Assembly (NCBI GenBank): GCA_038087015.1
Contig: JASBNA010000011.1
Location: forward strand, 682,001 to 746,000
Reading direction: 5' to 3'
DNA: 64,000 bases
DNA from: Cerrena zonata
Lineage: Eukaryota > Basidiomycota > Agaricomycetes > Polyporales > Cerrenaceae
Under the pieces are notes generated by a model. That model did no database searches, had not been told where the DNA came from, and was given only the letters and a program-made list of their open reading frames with translations. Position 1 is the first letter of the stretch, and every line of letters starts with the position of its first letter. This document shows, piece by piece, positions 22,893 to 33,592 of this stretch. A program made the position numbers and the translations under genes.

Positions 22893-23029
22893 GAATATAA
22901 TGTATTATAATTTTGAGCTACTAAAATAGATATTTGCTTGGCCTAATTACTTGAGTCCTGCTTGAATCAGATACTGTTAAATAAACTGGACTATCACAGG
23001 GCAGTAATCAAACTAACTCCCTCATGCGG

Positions 23030-23520
23030 TCTGAGGAGAGTATACCTCTTTTCCGGTCGGCCGGACTGTCTCACTTCATCCGGATACAGCATGTCGCAAA
23101 AGACACTTCACTCTCAGTCGGCCGGACTGCCTCACTTCATCCGGACACAGCTTACTGCAAAGACGCTTCACTCTCAGTCGGCCGGACTGTCTCACTTCAT
23201 CTGAATATGGCATACTGCAGAGATGCTTCACTCTCAGTCGGCCGGACTGCATCATGACAGGTGGGGATCAAGGGGGAATATAGGTAGGGCACTACCCATC
23301 CGTCCAGTTCACCCGACTGTACCACAGTATACGGATTTTTTACATTGTAGAAGCTAGTGTTGGGGTCGGCCCAATTGAGCCATAGCCTACCGTATAGGAC
23401 AGGCCGTCTAGTCTGACCTACTCATGCGTGTCATATGGATACAATAGGCTATCTAGTCTGGCCTACTCATGCGTGTCATATGTAGGTATGTACATCACCA
23501 ATTGGCCCCAACCCACTCAT
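23030..23520. repeat. Right subterminal palindrome array
   Basis: Four tandem units of about 60 bp (23046-23254) each carry CAGTCGGCCGGACTG or a close variant plus CTCACTTCATCCGGA. Further out, single palindromes recur (GGGTCGGCCCAATTGAGCC near 23366; CAATTGGCCCCAACCC near 23499). The core matches that of the left array, which ties both ends to one element. Confidence 0.8.
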
Positions 23521-23585
23521 GGTAGACGAGCATATTACCCCCAACTGATACCATAGTATACGGAGTAAAAGGACTGAAAGGTGTG

Positions 23586-24093
23586 GATGCTCTCCCTTCG
23601 AATCATATTGTAATCGCCATCCCACTGCAGCCCGACAAGCTTCATCTTCAAGATTCAAGGTGCAGGCTTTTGCGTATACCGAGATAGGGGCCATTAAAAT
23701 GTATGTGAGAAGCTCCTTCTTCATATTTGTGATTGCCTTTCGTACTTCATACTTCATGGCGGCTTCGAGAACCTCTGCTACCTTGTCGAGCGAGGCTTCC
23801 TTGACCTCGTCAACAGGATAGCAGACTCTCAAGATACTATTCATTGTAGAGCTGGACTCTGCAATGTCGACAATGGGCGGGGAAGCACCTTGTCCTGGCG
23901 TACTGGCCGCAACTATGAACATATCTGCGAAGAAAGATGATGCCATTCGGAGCAATAACTTGTGCACGTAGAAATCGACTTTATCGGAGGATCGGAGGAT
24001 GATATCGGCATCAGCACCCTCGTTATTGAAGGGTGCTTGAGCGATAGTAGCTTTTTTACTTGCATCCTCTTTGGGTGCGGTATTCGAGTCCAT
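23586..24093 (-). pseudogene. BTB-domain gene, 5' half (split by giant element)
   Basis: The half starts MDSNTAPKEDASKK and contains a complete first BTB domain (GADADIILRSSDKVDFYVHK, LLLRMASSFFADMF, then SILRVCYPVDEV and VLEAAMKYEVRKA). It breaks after YDSKGEH, where transposon sequence begins. It is very similar to the intact neighbour at 24511-25926 and in tandem with it. Joining to 4113 across the duplicated GAGCATC (minus strand) gives GEHQRCTSCG, matching the neighbour's GHQRCTSSGCG. Confidence 0.9.
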
Positions 24094-24510
24094 GGTAGTG
24101 AAATGATAAGGGAAGATGTATAAAGACGATGGCCTAAGGCCAATGTCGCCTCAATAGCTGACATGAGGCATGCCTGTGGCAAGGGTGGAGACGAGGTGGG
24201 GACATGTAACGCTATAATTAGCATGAGGAGCCTGTAAGGGAATTGAATTACGAAAGGGATTTTTATGTGGGACAGTCGCAACCTACTTGCTAGGCCAGTG
24301 GACTTGCCAGTCTTACCTCACTGCTGCCAGTGGCAGTTCGATTCACAATCACCGATCATCGATCGTCGGTGTCTGTATGCGTGCATCTCTGATTCATGAT
24401 TTCTCATTGTGTTCATACGGACTCGCATTTATAACATCAAGGTACTGTATTCATGCAATCCACATATTCCTACTCAATATGTTTCTCCTGTTCTTCAGCC
24501 AGGTAGTTTG

Positions 24511-25926
24511 TTAGAGCGTGATCGCCGCTAGCCCTTGTGCTACTCGTAGGAGTTGGATAGTCTCCCTTATTCTTGGGGACGTGATACCCCCGTCCCGGGC
24601 CTTGGTGCGCACTGAGGAACTGTACCAACACCGCAATATCCTATAATACACCTTTGCCGAAACGAACTCCATCTCCTTCGAGTACGCATTCGGACCCTCG
24701 ATATCTTTCCACTCCAAAGTTAAACACCGAGTTGTTGCCAGATGAGCATCCTGCTCCCAACCATACCGACTAGCCATGAGAAACATATCTAGTGGGCGAT
24801 GATCCAATTCCTTTAACATCAATCGTCTAGCATCTCGAGCAACATCAGACATCCCGTATTTTTCTGCCGTCTTTCTCACTCGGGCTGCGAGCGAAGCGGA
24901 GCAAATATCTGATGTCACTACGGAATCTGCGAATGGATAGCAAAGCTGAAGAAGAGTGGCCAAAGTCCTGCCATCTTCGTCAAGCTGGATCACTGATGAG
25001 TTTTCTTGCTGCTTGTTCAATATCCCGGAGGCTGACGCGTAGGTGAGGATCGATATATGGGTAGGAAGTTCAACGCCATCAACAGATAGGATCGTGATGT
25101 CGGAATTTGGAAAACTCGTGAATGGATAATAGTCATGTAAGTGACTTTGGAGCAACGGGTCATCGTCGCTGTTTAAAGCATTTTGCATCGGCGGGGAAGA
25201 AAATGTGGTATAAATTCCAGATATGACGAACTGGATGAGCCTGTAGAAGTGTCCAGCTGTGTTCTGGCCCATGACTGCTCGATATGTCTTCCCCGCTACG
25301 CTCTTCTTGAAAGTGATACGGGTACGGTCTCCGTTGGCAAGCTGCCTCCCGCAACTATAGCAAGTTCTCCAACCTCCCAAACCCCGCTCCCACTGAACTC
25401 CGAGGTGTCCACAACCTGAGGAAGTACAACGCTGATGTCCTTCTCGGGAATCGTACTGCGCTCGCCATCCTACCGCGGCTTGCAAAGCCTCATCCTCAAG
25501 ATTCAGAGCGCAGGCCTTTGCATACACGGAGATAGGAGCTTTCGGAGTGTACGTGAGCAGTTCCTTCTTCATATCGCTAATCACCTTGTGCATTTCGTAC
25601 TTCAAAGCGGCTTCGAGAACCTCTGCTACTATGTCGAGCGAGGTCTGCTCGACCTCGTCAACAGGGTAGCAGATTCTCAGTATGCTATTCATCGTAGAGC
25701 TGGACTCTGCGACATCGACGATGGGGAGAGAAGGGGGGTTGTTAGGTTCATTGGCTGCAACTATGAACATATTGGTGAAGAAAGAGGATGCCACCCGGAG
25801 CAGCACCTTGTGTACGTAGAAATCGACCCTGTCGGATGATCGCAAGATGATATCAGCGTCAGCACCCTGATTATCGAAGGGTGCTTGAGCGATAGTAATT
25901 TCGGGTACTGGGATGTTCGGGTCCAT
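24511..25926 (-). CDS. Double-BTB domain protein, intact
   Basis: This intronless frame of 471 residues starts MDPNIPVPEITIAQ. The first BTB/POZ domain spans about residues 15-130 (DADIILRSSDRVDFYVHK; SILRICYPVDEV). A four-Cys insert at about 180-210 (CTSSGCG ... CYSCGRQL) may bind zinc. A second, divergent BTB domain is at about 265-360 (DITILSVDGVELPTHISIL; LATLLQLCYPFAD), followed by a helical carboxyl part (AARVRKTAEKYGM, FLMASRYGWEQDA). BTB domains dimerise and often recruit Cullin-3; this mushroom-specific expansion has no known partner. It is the middle member of a minus-strand tandem trio. Confidence 0.85.
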   Translation of the reverse strand: MDPNIPVPEITIAQAPFDNQGADADIILRSSDRVDFYVHKVLLRVASSFFTNMFIVAANEPNNPPSLPIVDVAESSSTMNSILRICYPVDEVEQTSLDIVAEVLEAALKYEMHKVISDMKKELLTYTPKAPISVYAKACALNLEDEALQAAVGWRAQYDSREGHQRCTSSGCGHLGVQWERGLGGWRTCYSCGRQLANGDRTRITFKKSVAGKTYRAVMGQNTAGHFYRLIQFVISGIYTTFSSPPMQNALNSDDDPLLQSHLHDYYPFTSFPNSDITILSVDGVELPTHISILTYASASGILNKQQENSSVIQLDEDGRTLATLLQLCYPFADSVVTSDICSASLAARVRKTAEKYGMSDVARDARRLMLKELDHRPLDMFLMASRYGWEQDAHLATTRCLTLEWKDIEGPNAYSKEMEFVSAKVYYRILRCWYSSSVRTKARDGGITSPRIRETIQLLRVAQGLAAITL

Positions 25927-25958
25927 GGTGGTGAAAGGATGAGGGGAGAGATACAACA

Positions 25959-25980
25959 CGACGACGACGACGACGACGAC
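25959..25980. repeat. (CGA)n microsatellite
   Basis: About seven CGA units lie in the leader of the BTB gene starting at 25926. Confidence 0.9.
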
Positions 25981-26621
25981 CTACTGATATGGCTTCAATA
26001 GCTGATGCATGTGGGAATGTGCATTTGAGACTCCTGAATTGAAGGCGACCACGGGGTGTCGTCAACGGCCCGTGAAGGAATCGAATATTACGTTAGTTCT
26101 TCCCTGGGCTGACATAGTAAATATACATATCTGCGGAGACTGAGAATCAGTTTTCCGTAGAAATCGATGTCGGAGGGATGCACGATATGACTAGTAAGAT
26201 CATCAACATCCGCAATGGTGACAGCAGTGGCCTGGCGGGTTGTGAGGATCTGTACCGTACCTACATCCGAGTTAAGTTTATGACGCGAAGCAGGTGGAGC
26301 AGGCTCGGATGTAGCCTTCGGGCTTCAAAGCTTCATGCTTCAAACCTGGTGTGCGTTTGGAGCAAGACTGGACATACATCAACCTATCAGCACCCGAAGA
26401 CATTATTCAACTTGAATGTACATAATACATTTCAGAGCATCCCAAAAGAATGTCATCGACTTCAAGTTGGTTCTGGAATAATGCAAACAATTCAAAACTA
26501 TCATGACCAAGACTTCAGCGCTGAATGTTCAACGTTCAACGATCCGCAATCAAAATGTTTATGATCATGGCCATACATTGAAATTACTATCTTGCCAAAT
26601 ATTGCCTCCTGTCCAATATCT

Positions 26622-28007
26622 TCACCTACGACCCTTCTTCTTCTTGTTCCAACCAACGCTGGGGTTAGTAACCGTAACCGGTGGAGTGCCCGGCGCCGCA
26701 TTAGTGTCATACCAACGTTTCAGGAGGGTATAGTACACCTCTGCCGAAACATTCTCCATCTCCTTCGTATACGAGCCTGGACCCTCGATCTTGTCTCGTG
26801 TTAGCGCTGAGCAAAGAGCTGCAGCACGCTCGGCATCCTGTAGCCAACCATGGCGACTAGCGGCGAAGAAGACATCCAAAGGATGATCATATACTTGCTC
26901 TGACATTAAGTATTCGGCAGCTCGAACGACAGCAGGCATGCGGTATTTCTCCGCTGCTTCTCTCACTCGAGCGATGAGTGAAATAGAACAAGTGCCTGAT
27001 GTCACTTCAAAATCTGCGTAAGGATAACAGAGTTGAAGAAGAGTAGCCAACGTCCTGCCATCTTCGTCAAGCTGGATTATTGACGAGTTTTCTTTCTTCT
27101 TCAATATTTCGGAGGCGGAGGCGTAAATGAGCACCGATGTATGTGTAGGGAAATTAACGCCATCAACAGATTGGATCGTGATGTCAGGATTTGGGAAATT
27201 GGTGAATGCATAACTATCGGGGGTACCCCCATCGCTACTCGAGGTGCTTCGGGAAGGTGAAAAGCAAAATTCCGTACGAGTCCCTGACTCGGCGAACTGG
27301 ATAAGTCGATGAAACTGTCCAGCGGTATTCTGTTGCATGACTTCTCGATACGTCAGTCCTCCTACGCTTTTAGGAAAGCTAAAACAGCTACAACACCCCC
27401 CGCAGGGACCCATCTGGAAAACGCTACGACATGGATTGCAGTGATTCTGTTTTTGTCGATTATATTGCTTTCGCCATTCCTCTGCGGCTTGGCTAGCTTC
27501 GTATTCGAGGTTCAATATACACGCTTTCGCATACACGGAAAGAGGGTCGGTTGGGACGTATGTAAGTAGCTCCTTCTTCATATTCGTAGTCGCCTTTTGC
27601 ATCTGGAGCTTCAAAGCAACTCTCAGGACCTCTGCTACCTTATCGAGCGAGGTCTGCTTGACCTCGTCAACAGGGTAACAGATTCTCAAGATGCTATCGA
27701 GTGTAGAGCTGGACTCATCGATGTTGTCAACGACGGGAAGGGATGATGTTTGGTGAGATGCGTCGGCATGGACGCTTTGCTCGCTGCTAGCATCTTGGAA
27801 CATGCCCTGGAAGAGGGCGGACGCTTTTTTGAGGATGAGCTTATGCACGTAGAAATCGACTTTATCAGATGATCGAAGGATGAGATCAGCGTCGCCATCT
27901 TCGTCGTCGAAAGGAGCTTGTGCACGAGTAGGCTTCCTGTCGGGATCCTGGGCTGTAGGTTGAGCTACGGCTACGTTTTCGCTTGGGGTGGTGTCGTTCG
28001 CGTCCAT
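26622..28007 (-). CDS. Double-BTB domain protein, intact
   Basis: This intronless frame of 461 residues starts MDANDTTPSENVAVAQ, the only methionine close to the BTB domain. It has the family layout: first BTB domain (DADLILRSSDKVDFYVHK, SILRICYPVDEV), a Cys-rich insert (CNPCRSVFQMGPCGGCCSC), second BTB domain (DITIQSVDGVNFPTHTSVL, LATLLQLCYPYAD) and a helical tail. It ends in a basic KKKKGRR. It is the first of three tandem minus-strand paralogues (then 24511-25926 and the split gene). The role is unknown; adaptor or ubiquitin-ligase substrate receptor is possible by family. Confidence 0.85.
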   Translation of the reverse strand: MDANDTTPSENVAVAQPTAQDPDRKPTRAQAPFDDEDGDADLILRSSDKVDFYVHKLILKKASALFQGMFQDASSEQSVHADASHQTSSLPVVDNIDESSSTLDSILRICYPVDEVKQTSLDKVAEVLRVALKLQMQKATTNMKKELLTYVPTDPLSVYAKACILNLEYEASQAAEEWRKQYNRQKQNHCNPCRSVFQMGPCGGCCSCFSFPKSVGGLTYREVMQQNTAGQFHRLIQFAESGTRTEFCFSPSRSTSSSDGGTPDSYAFTNFPNPDITIQSVDGVNFPTHTSVLIYASASEILKKKENSSIIQLDEDGRTLATLLQLCYPYADFEVTSGTCSISLIARVREAAEKYRMPAVVRAAEYLMSEQVYDHPLDVFFAASRHGWLQDAERAAALCSALTRDKIEGPGSYTKEMENVSAEVYYTLLKRWYDTNAAPGTPPVTVTNPSVGWNKKKKGRR

Positions 28008-28313
28008 GGTGATGGTGGGACTGGGTAAAGGTTGCTGGGGGTACGGAGAGCTAAAATACCTGAGATAATGAACACGAGGTGTACATGCGACGGATTGTGT
28101 CGCATGATTCGGCATACATGGGGCATAGGGCAGATTGAGGGCCTCTAAGACATGGTTAGACTTTGTCCCCTTCGGTGGGTTTGCTTAACAAGATTCCGAA
28201 CTGGCAGAAAGATCAAAAAGATTCAAATAGAATATAGAAATTAAGTTGTAATACGACTATCCCAAGTCCGTTCATCTCGTAAAAATTAATATGAAAAGGG
28301 TAAAAGCAGATCA

Positions 28314-28900
28314 TTAAGTCGTCAAGTTGATTGGCATTTCAGTACCACCGACCAGATAAATTTCTTGGCCATCAGTAGTGTGCTGAATGAAGCTATTGCG
28401 CAGTGTAATCATATAGGACGAGTTGGGGAAGAAGCCTCCCCATTCAGGGATCTAAAACGACAAGTCGATAAGCATACTATACATTACTCTCAGGGATTAC
28501 TTACCTGGGCAGTGAAGGTAAGGGAGGCGTCTGGATTAGACGTGCTTGGTGGGGCAAACTCCCGACGAGCGATGAGGATAGGTGGTTGGTGTCCATTATT
28601 GAGACCGGCGGGAACCTCGAGATAATAGTCAAGGTATTTGGGCGTGACTCCCTTGCTGATGCCACATGAGAAATCTGTGTGGAGGGTGTACCACTATTGC
28701 AAATTATGTACACAGTTAGTAGATATAATATGTGTTATATTATATCAAGCACGTACAGATCCAGGGACTAGGTCGGTGGGCACAATCTGCATAACACCGA
28801 AACGAGCAGCCTCAGCACAAAATGTCTGGCGAGGCTGGGGAGCGGCCATCGAAGCCGTAGCGAATAGGGAGGTGAAGACAGCGATGTTAATGAACTTCAT
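28314..28900 (-). CDS. Small secreted protein, family 1 (copy A)
   Basis: Three exons encode about 135 residues with a signal peptide (MKFINIAVFTSLFATASMAA). The mature part has QTFCAEAARFGVMQIVPTD, YTLHTDFSCGISKG, a LDYYLEVPAG strand, PPILIARREFAPPS and SLTFTAQ, ending EIYLVGGTEMPINLTT. Two Cys could form one disulfide, and the strand-rich pattern suggests a beta-sandwich. Both intron positions are identical to those in copies at 41180 and 58227. The function is not known; it is a candidate cell-surface or environment-facing protein. Confidence 0.8.
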
Positions 28901-30713
28901 CTTCGAGTAGTCAAGAGAGGATGTTGGAGTACAATGGTATTTTGTGCTCGCCTTCCACCGATATTTATACCAAATTGGTGTATAGATCGCATTTGACGCC
29001 CTAGACCATAGTAAGGATAGCCAAGGTGAAAAAAGACCGTGGAATGAACATAGTGGGAAGAGGCTGCATTGCCATCACAGAGAAAGACCGAGAGGGCTAG
29101 GGGCAGCTGGAGGACACGAGCTATACAATCCATGATTGACAGCGATGAGAATCGGGAAATCGAGGCCGAAAATGAAGTCGGAGATGGGTTGGAGGCAGAA
29201 AGTAGCATGCTGCCTGCCTTCTAGATGCTATGGCTAAGAAATACGTTCACATAAGATGGCCTACCACAATGCAATCCAGTACTTTGAGAATAATCTACTC
29301 GCAGTCTGGTACCTGGTGTCGCGGTGGGGTATGGCGGCCGTGGTTCTGGATATGTGCCGACTTCTAGGTCATGCGTCTGGATAGGTAAGATTTGTGGCGT
29401 AGGAGAAGCCTACATTGATATCGTCGATGATATGACCAAAATGTGGTGAAGGCAGCGTAAAGAAATGCAGTGATCAACTAGTATCCGTCGGGCAGTGTCC
29501 TCAGCCCGTTATCCCCAGAATCGTTATGGTCAACCGTTACCGATGGGCTCGATAATAGGGGCATAGTAAGTAGTAGCGAGATGATTCATATCGTCTTATT
29601 TCGGAATTTGAGGTATGAGAGTCTTGAAGTGTACACTGTACAGTGTCAAAACTAGAACACAAAGGACGGAGAGAAAGACACGTTTGGAACTATACGTAAG
29701 ATTACATAAGCCAGCTGTAGGTGCACATTAGACGCCCATTCCTGATACTTACGCGTCGGAGGCGTCGTACTCACTAGTGCTCTCTTATTCACAACTCTGA
29801 TATTCTGCTATGGTGGGCTTCACAACTGTCTGCAATAGAATATAACCTTGATATTATTGATTCATAGGAACCCTCTTTACGTCTCGTACCCGCTAGCGCA
29901 CCCAAGACTGCTTCCATCCAGGATACATCGAACAGTTTGGGACTTCACGATACTCTACGATACGGTCCGCGGAGCTTAGCCAGTGAGGTCAAGACCACAA
30001 GCACAGTAAAAGATAGACTTGAAAATGTTAGTCTGCTAGTCGCTTATTTGCTCGATGATACTAATATTTCGGTCATGTTTAGTGGGAGGCAACGCAAGAC
30101 AACCTGAAGCTTACAACTTTGCGTAACGTGTATGGCCTACATGCGCCAGTCAGACTGTTGATGGAAAGAAGGGCTGTATCTTACGTGCGTAGTCTTGACT
30201 GAGCCGTGCTGATCTTACCCTTTGATCACGCCGCTTGTAATTACAGAACCCCCATATGCCAGCCTATCCAACATCCAACATACACCTCGATGTTCTCATG
30301 GGTCGCGACGAAGCCCTCGAATGCGCCGATTTTATGATGCCAAGTACGTACCAATACCTTAAATGCTACTACGTCTCGCCTCTAATAACAAACCTTACAG
30401 CTTCCGAGCTTCAACAACCCTTGAGTATTCATGCAGACATGGAGAGAAAGCGTCGTATGTAAACTATCATCCATTTTTGTACTCTAACCGCTAGCTTGTA
30501 TGATTTCTGGATTCTGGAATACTTTGATGCCGTTTGTCCGTGATCACGATCTTCATTCTGTGATTCAGCTCTTTGTATCTATCAGGACATCAGGGCTGCC
30601 TTTTTGCGCAAATTGTTGAATTCAAAGGAAAGGATCTCCATATCTGCAAGTCTATTTCACCTATGACATGTTCCGATTTCGTACAGCATCCGGCAAGAAA
30701 TATGTTGTGCATT
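28901..30713. other. No intact gene; remnant of duplicated upstream block
   Basis: Near 29071 (CATCACAGAGAAAG) and 29317-29345 (GGTATGGCGGCCGTG) short matches to the regions upstream of the other two family-1 genes remain, suggesting a decayed copy of the divergent partner gene. The rest (29400-30713) shows only short frames. Confidence 0.4.
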
Positions 30714-33071
30714 CTATAGTACCTCGACTTTCAGAGGGAGTTCTGCTTTTGTGGAGTCCCTGCCGAGTGTTGGGTACCTGACCGCAGCAACATTCCAATT
30801 TACCTCGCCAGATTTCTTCGAGGGAGAGAATCGGAAGGATTGAAGTAGAATGTTCAAGATCACCTCTGTAAGTTCGAGCAATAGGTTAGTGGCTCTCAAC
30901 CAAAGTTCAAAATATGGACTGACGAACTTGTTTCTAGCTGAGAAAATTTGAAACCACTGTGAATAAATATCAGTAAATTTCACATTCATTGCTTGGTGTC
31001 TACGTACATGCAAGATCTCCCGCCGCCCATAAACGTCATCCTTTGCACATTGTAAGGATGGTTATATGCGCAGTATTTTGAAGGATACTTACTGGTTAGA
31101 GTAGACACCCGGCATATGAGCATCCTCAACCGCCTTCGGTAAGGGAGAGAGCCACCTCTCAGGTCTCCACTCATTGGCATCGTCGCCCCATAGGTCCCTA
31201 TGACGGTTGCTCGCTCTGATTGCGATGAGAACGGCTGTATCCTTCGGCACCAGAATCTCTTGTAAGTAGTTCCCATTGACTCCTCTCATAGGTTGTGAGA
31301 GGGGCATAACAATATCTTTCTGAGTCCTATATGATGGTGAGCGGGTATAGCCGATGTACAGTGCATACATGAAAACCCACTCTCGGTTAATGAAGCTGAA
31401 TGGAGGGTACCTAGATACCAAGATTACAGTGAGTACATTTCCATCTGAAGAGAATATTAGGCTTACAATCTCAAAGACTCTCGGCAGACGGCATCCATAT
31501 ACGGGAGGGAAACGAGCTTATCGTATGGTATGTCTCCCTCTGAATCCTGGCAAGCGTTCTTTATTTCGGTGCGCAGCTTTTCTTGGACCTCGGGATGCAA
31601 TGCAAGCAACTCGATGATTTGAGTCAAGGAACTTGAAGTCGTATCTGTAGCTGCGAGGACCAAAAACCTGACGACAGGAGCTCGAGTAAGTGAAGCGTAT
31701 TCAGTATAATTGGAAGATATACTTACGACATCTGAGACAATAATTCATCGTCCGGAATGCGTTCGCCTTCAGGGGCCTCCATGTTCGCACGTACTACATG
31801 AAAGTTGGCCCTACAAGTTTATAGTAATAGAGAATCGCACGTACGCAGAAGACTCAGAATATCTTTCCCCTCTCCAACCTGCTTTACAACAGTTTCCTCT
31901 CCGGCCTTGAATGCATCTTTCTTCATCTTCAACACGGCACTTGCATTACGCGTGATCGTATCGCTGACGTTTTTGATACGCTGAATTCGTTTAGAAGGGA
32001 TACGATCCACGACCCAACGTTGCCATGATGCAGGTACAAACTCGAGCAACGGTTGAAATTTATACCAAATTAGCCGGGCCATCGATAGAGAAAACATAGC
32101 TGGTCTATTAAAGCAAGTCAGTTTCCTGAGAACCTCGTCCCGAAACGTTGATACTGACATAAATTCCTTCAGAGCGGCTCCATACTCATCATGACGTTCC
32201 TCCATTAGAGGATCGAACGAGTATCCGAGGCCACCTTGACCGACAAGCTCTAGAGCGCACCGATGCATCCAGCCTAGGATGTCTATTTCATCGGACCCCT
32301 CTTCCAGTTTCTTCTTCATGGCATCTCGGAGCTGTGTTCATTGCAGTGAGTATCTGCGTCTGATGTGACTACTTATCATTTGAAAGGGGACATACAGTGT
32401 GAACAATAGGATAAAAAATCGGCATCATCTGCTTCATATGGGCGATAGAAAAGGCAGGATTCAACATTTTGCGTTGTTGCCTATGGTGTTCACCTAATAT
32501 TTGACCATTGTTAATCGCACCGTGGATAATTGGGGATGTACCTTACCAGTCGTGCTCAATAAAGTGGTTCCAATAACTGCCTGGAAAGACCTGCACCGTA
32601 TCAGCGTTGCAAGCCCATTTGTCACGAAGCACTGCTTACTTGGCTGTGAAGCCTGCCTGATCGTAAGTATATTGATCCTTTACAACGATGTGTTGTAGGG
32701 CCTTTGGGTCAAAAACGAACAGTATTTTGCGCTGGGTTACTCATTCAAACGTTAGCGAGTATATCTGTCGTGAAAAGAGCTTGATTTACTCCAAGAGGGC
32801 CTGTCAGCCTTACCACAGGACCATATTTCTCTCCTAGCTCGTCCAAGAAATCCCAGCCGTGACGATCGAACAGCCTCGTAATGTTTCCTAAAATTATGAA
32901 ATCAATATCCCTGCGATTTGACCCATATCTCGATGCTCTCACCTTTCAAAAATGAATAACTTGGCGGACCCGGTATGTTATCCAGAGCAGATGGAGAGAG
33001 TATCTGACGAAATACTCTACTAACTGCCCAGAGTACCAATGCAGCCAATACGAAGAAGTTAACATTGCCAT
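30714..33071 (-). CDS. Cytochrome P450 monooxygenase, amino end in doubt
   Basis: About a dozen short exons can be joined. In order: membrane anchor (FFVLAALVLWAVSRVF) and proline-rich hinge (NIPGPPSYSFLKG), YGPVVRLTGPLG, LFVFDPKALQHIVVKDQY, the C-helix GEHHRQQRKMLNP, the I-helix LAATDTTSSSL (oxygen activation), the K-helix CRESLRL (ExxR), EWRPERWL, and the heme loop FMGGGRSC joined to IGFKFSQLE. These are all class II P450 hallmarks. No in-frame ATG is found before the anchor: the ATG at 33071 is one base out of frame. Either a 1-bp deletion next to the start or an unseen upstream exon explains this. The substrate is unknown. Confidence 0.8.
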
Positions 33072-33592
33072 GATTACTCAACGAGCAAATGGTAGAGGCG
33101 AGCGTGATGGTTTACTAGTAGAGGGAGCCAAGTCGTCTCAAGATAACAACAATGACTTTATATACACAGACCGTACAGAACTCGTGCTATGATTAGTATT
33201 AGTAAGGTTATAATCAACGCACAATCGCCTGACCGAGTTGATGCGTGTGGTTATGGATGTGGCACCCACATTACTCACCCCCACCGGGAGAAGTGACGAA
33301 AAAGGAAAGTGAGATTGTTCCAGTTATGGAAGTTAGCCTCTTATCTGGGATGTTCAATTCCACATTACCAAGCGAACGTTACGTTGTGTTCATGGCGTCC
33401 AAGCTAAGGTCACACACACTGTTATAGCAAGAGAGGTGTTGATCAACAGGTAATATTTGGGTTATTTATAATGTGAAGTATTCGATATTGTACATGACCA
33501 TGCAAAAGTCCATCCATCTGGTCACGGCACAGCAAATTGATATTCTAATACCTCGGTAGAAAGGAAAGAGAGGGAATAATAGGCTCGAGCTA

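Larger units (their letters stand above)
4114..23585. mobile_element. Giant KDZ-TET/JBP composite transposon, 19,472 bp
   Basis: The element is delimited by the 7-bp direct repeat GATGCTC at 4107-4113 and 23586-23592. The ends are imperfect inverted repeats: left CAGCCCCTTCAGTGCTC, right (complement) CACACCTTTCAGTCC, matching at about 16 of 24 positions. Inside each end are arrays of quasi-palindromes (CAGTYGGNCCRACTG). It carries six genes: 5494-6263(-), KDZ transposase 6411-10876(-), TET/JBP dioxygenase 10928-12235(-), 12505-15465(+), 16858-20377(-) and 20876-22892(+). The insertion point is proven by the host BTB gene, whose halves rejoin in frame and match an intact paralogue across the junction. 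The association of fungal TET/JBP genes with KDZ transposases is published; whether this six-gene arrangement has been described I cannot tell. Confidence 0.88.

Noticed and set aside
23040..23260. Regular 60-bp repeats considered as a CRISPR array
   Set aside because: The spacers are not unique and the organism is a fungus; the repeats match the transposon's subterminal palindromes.
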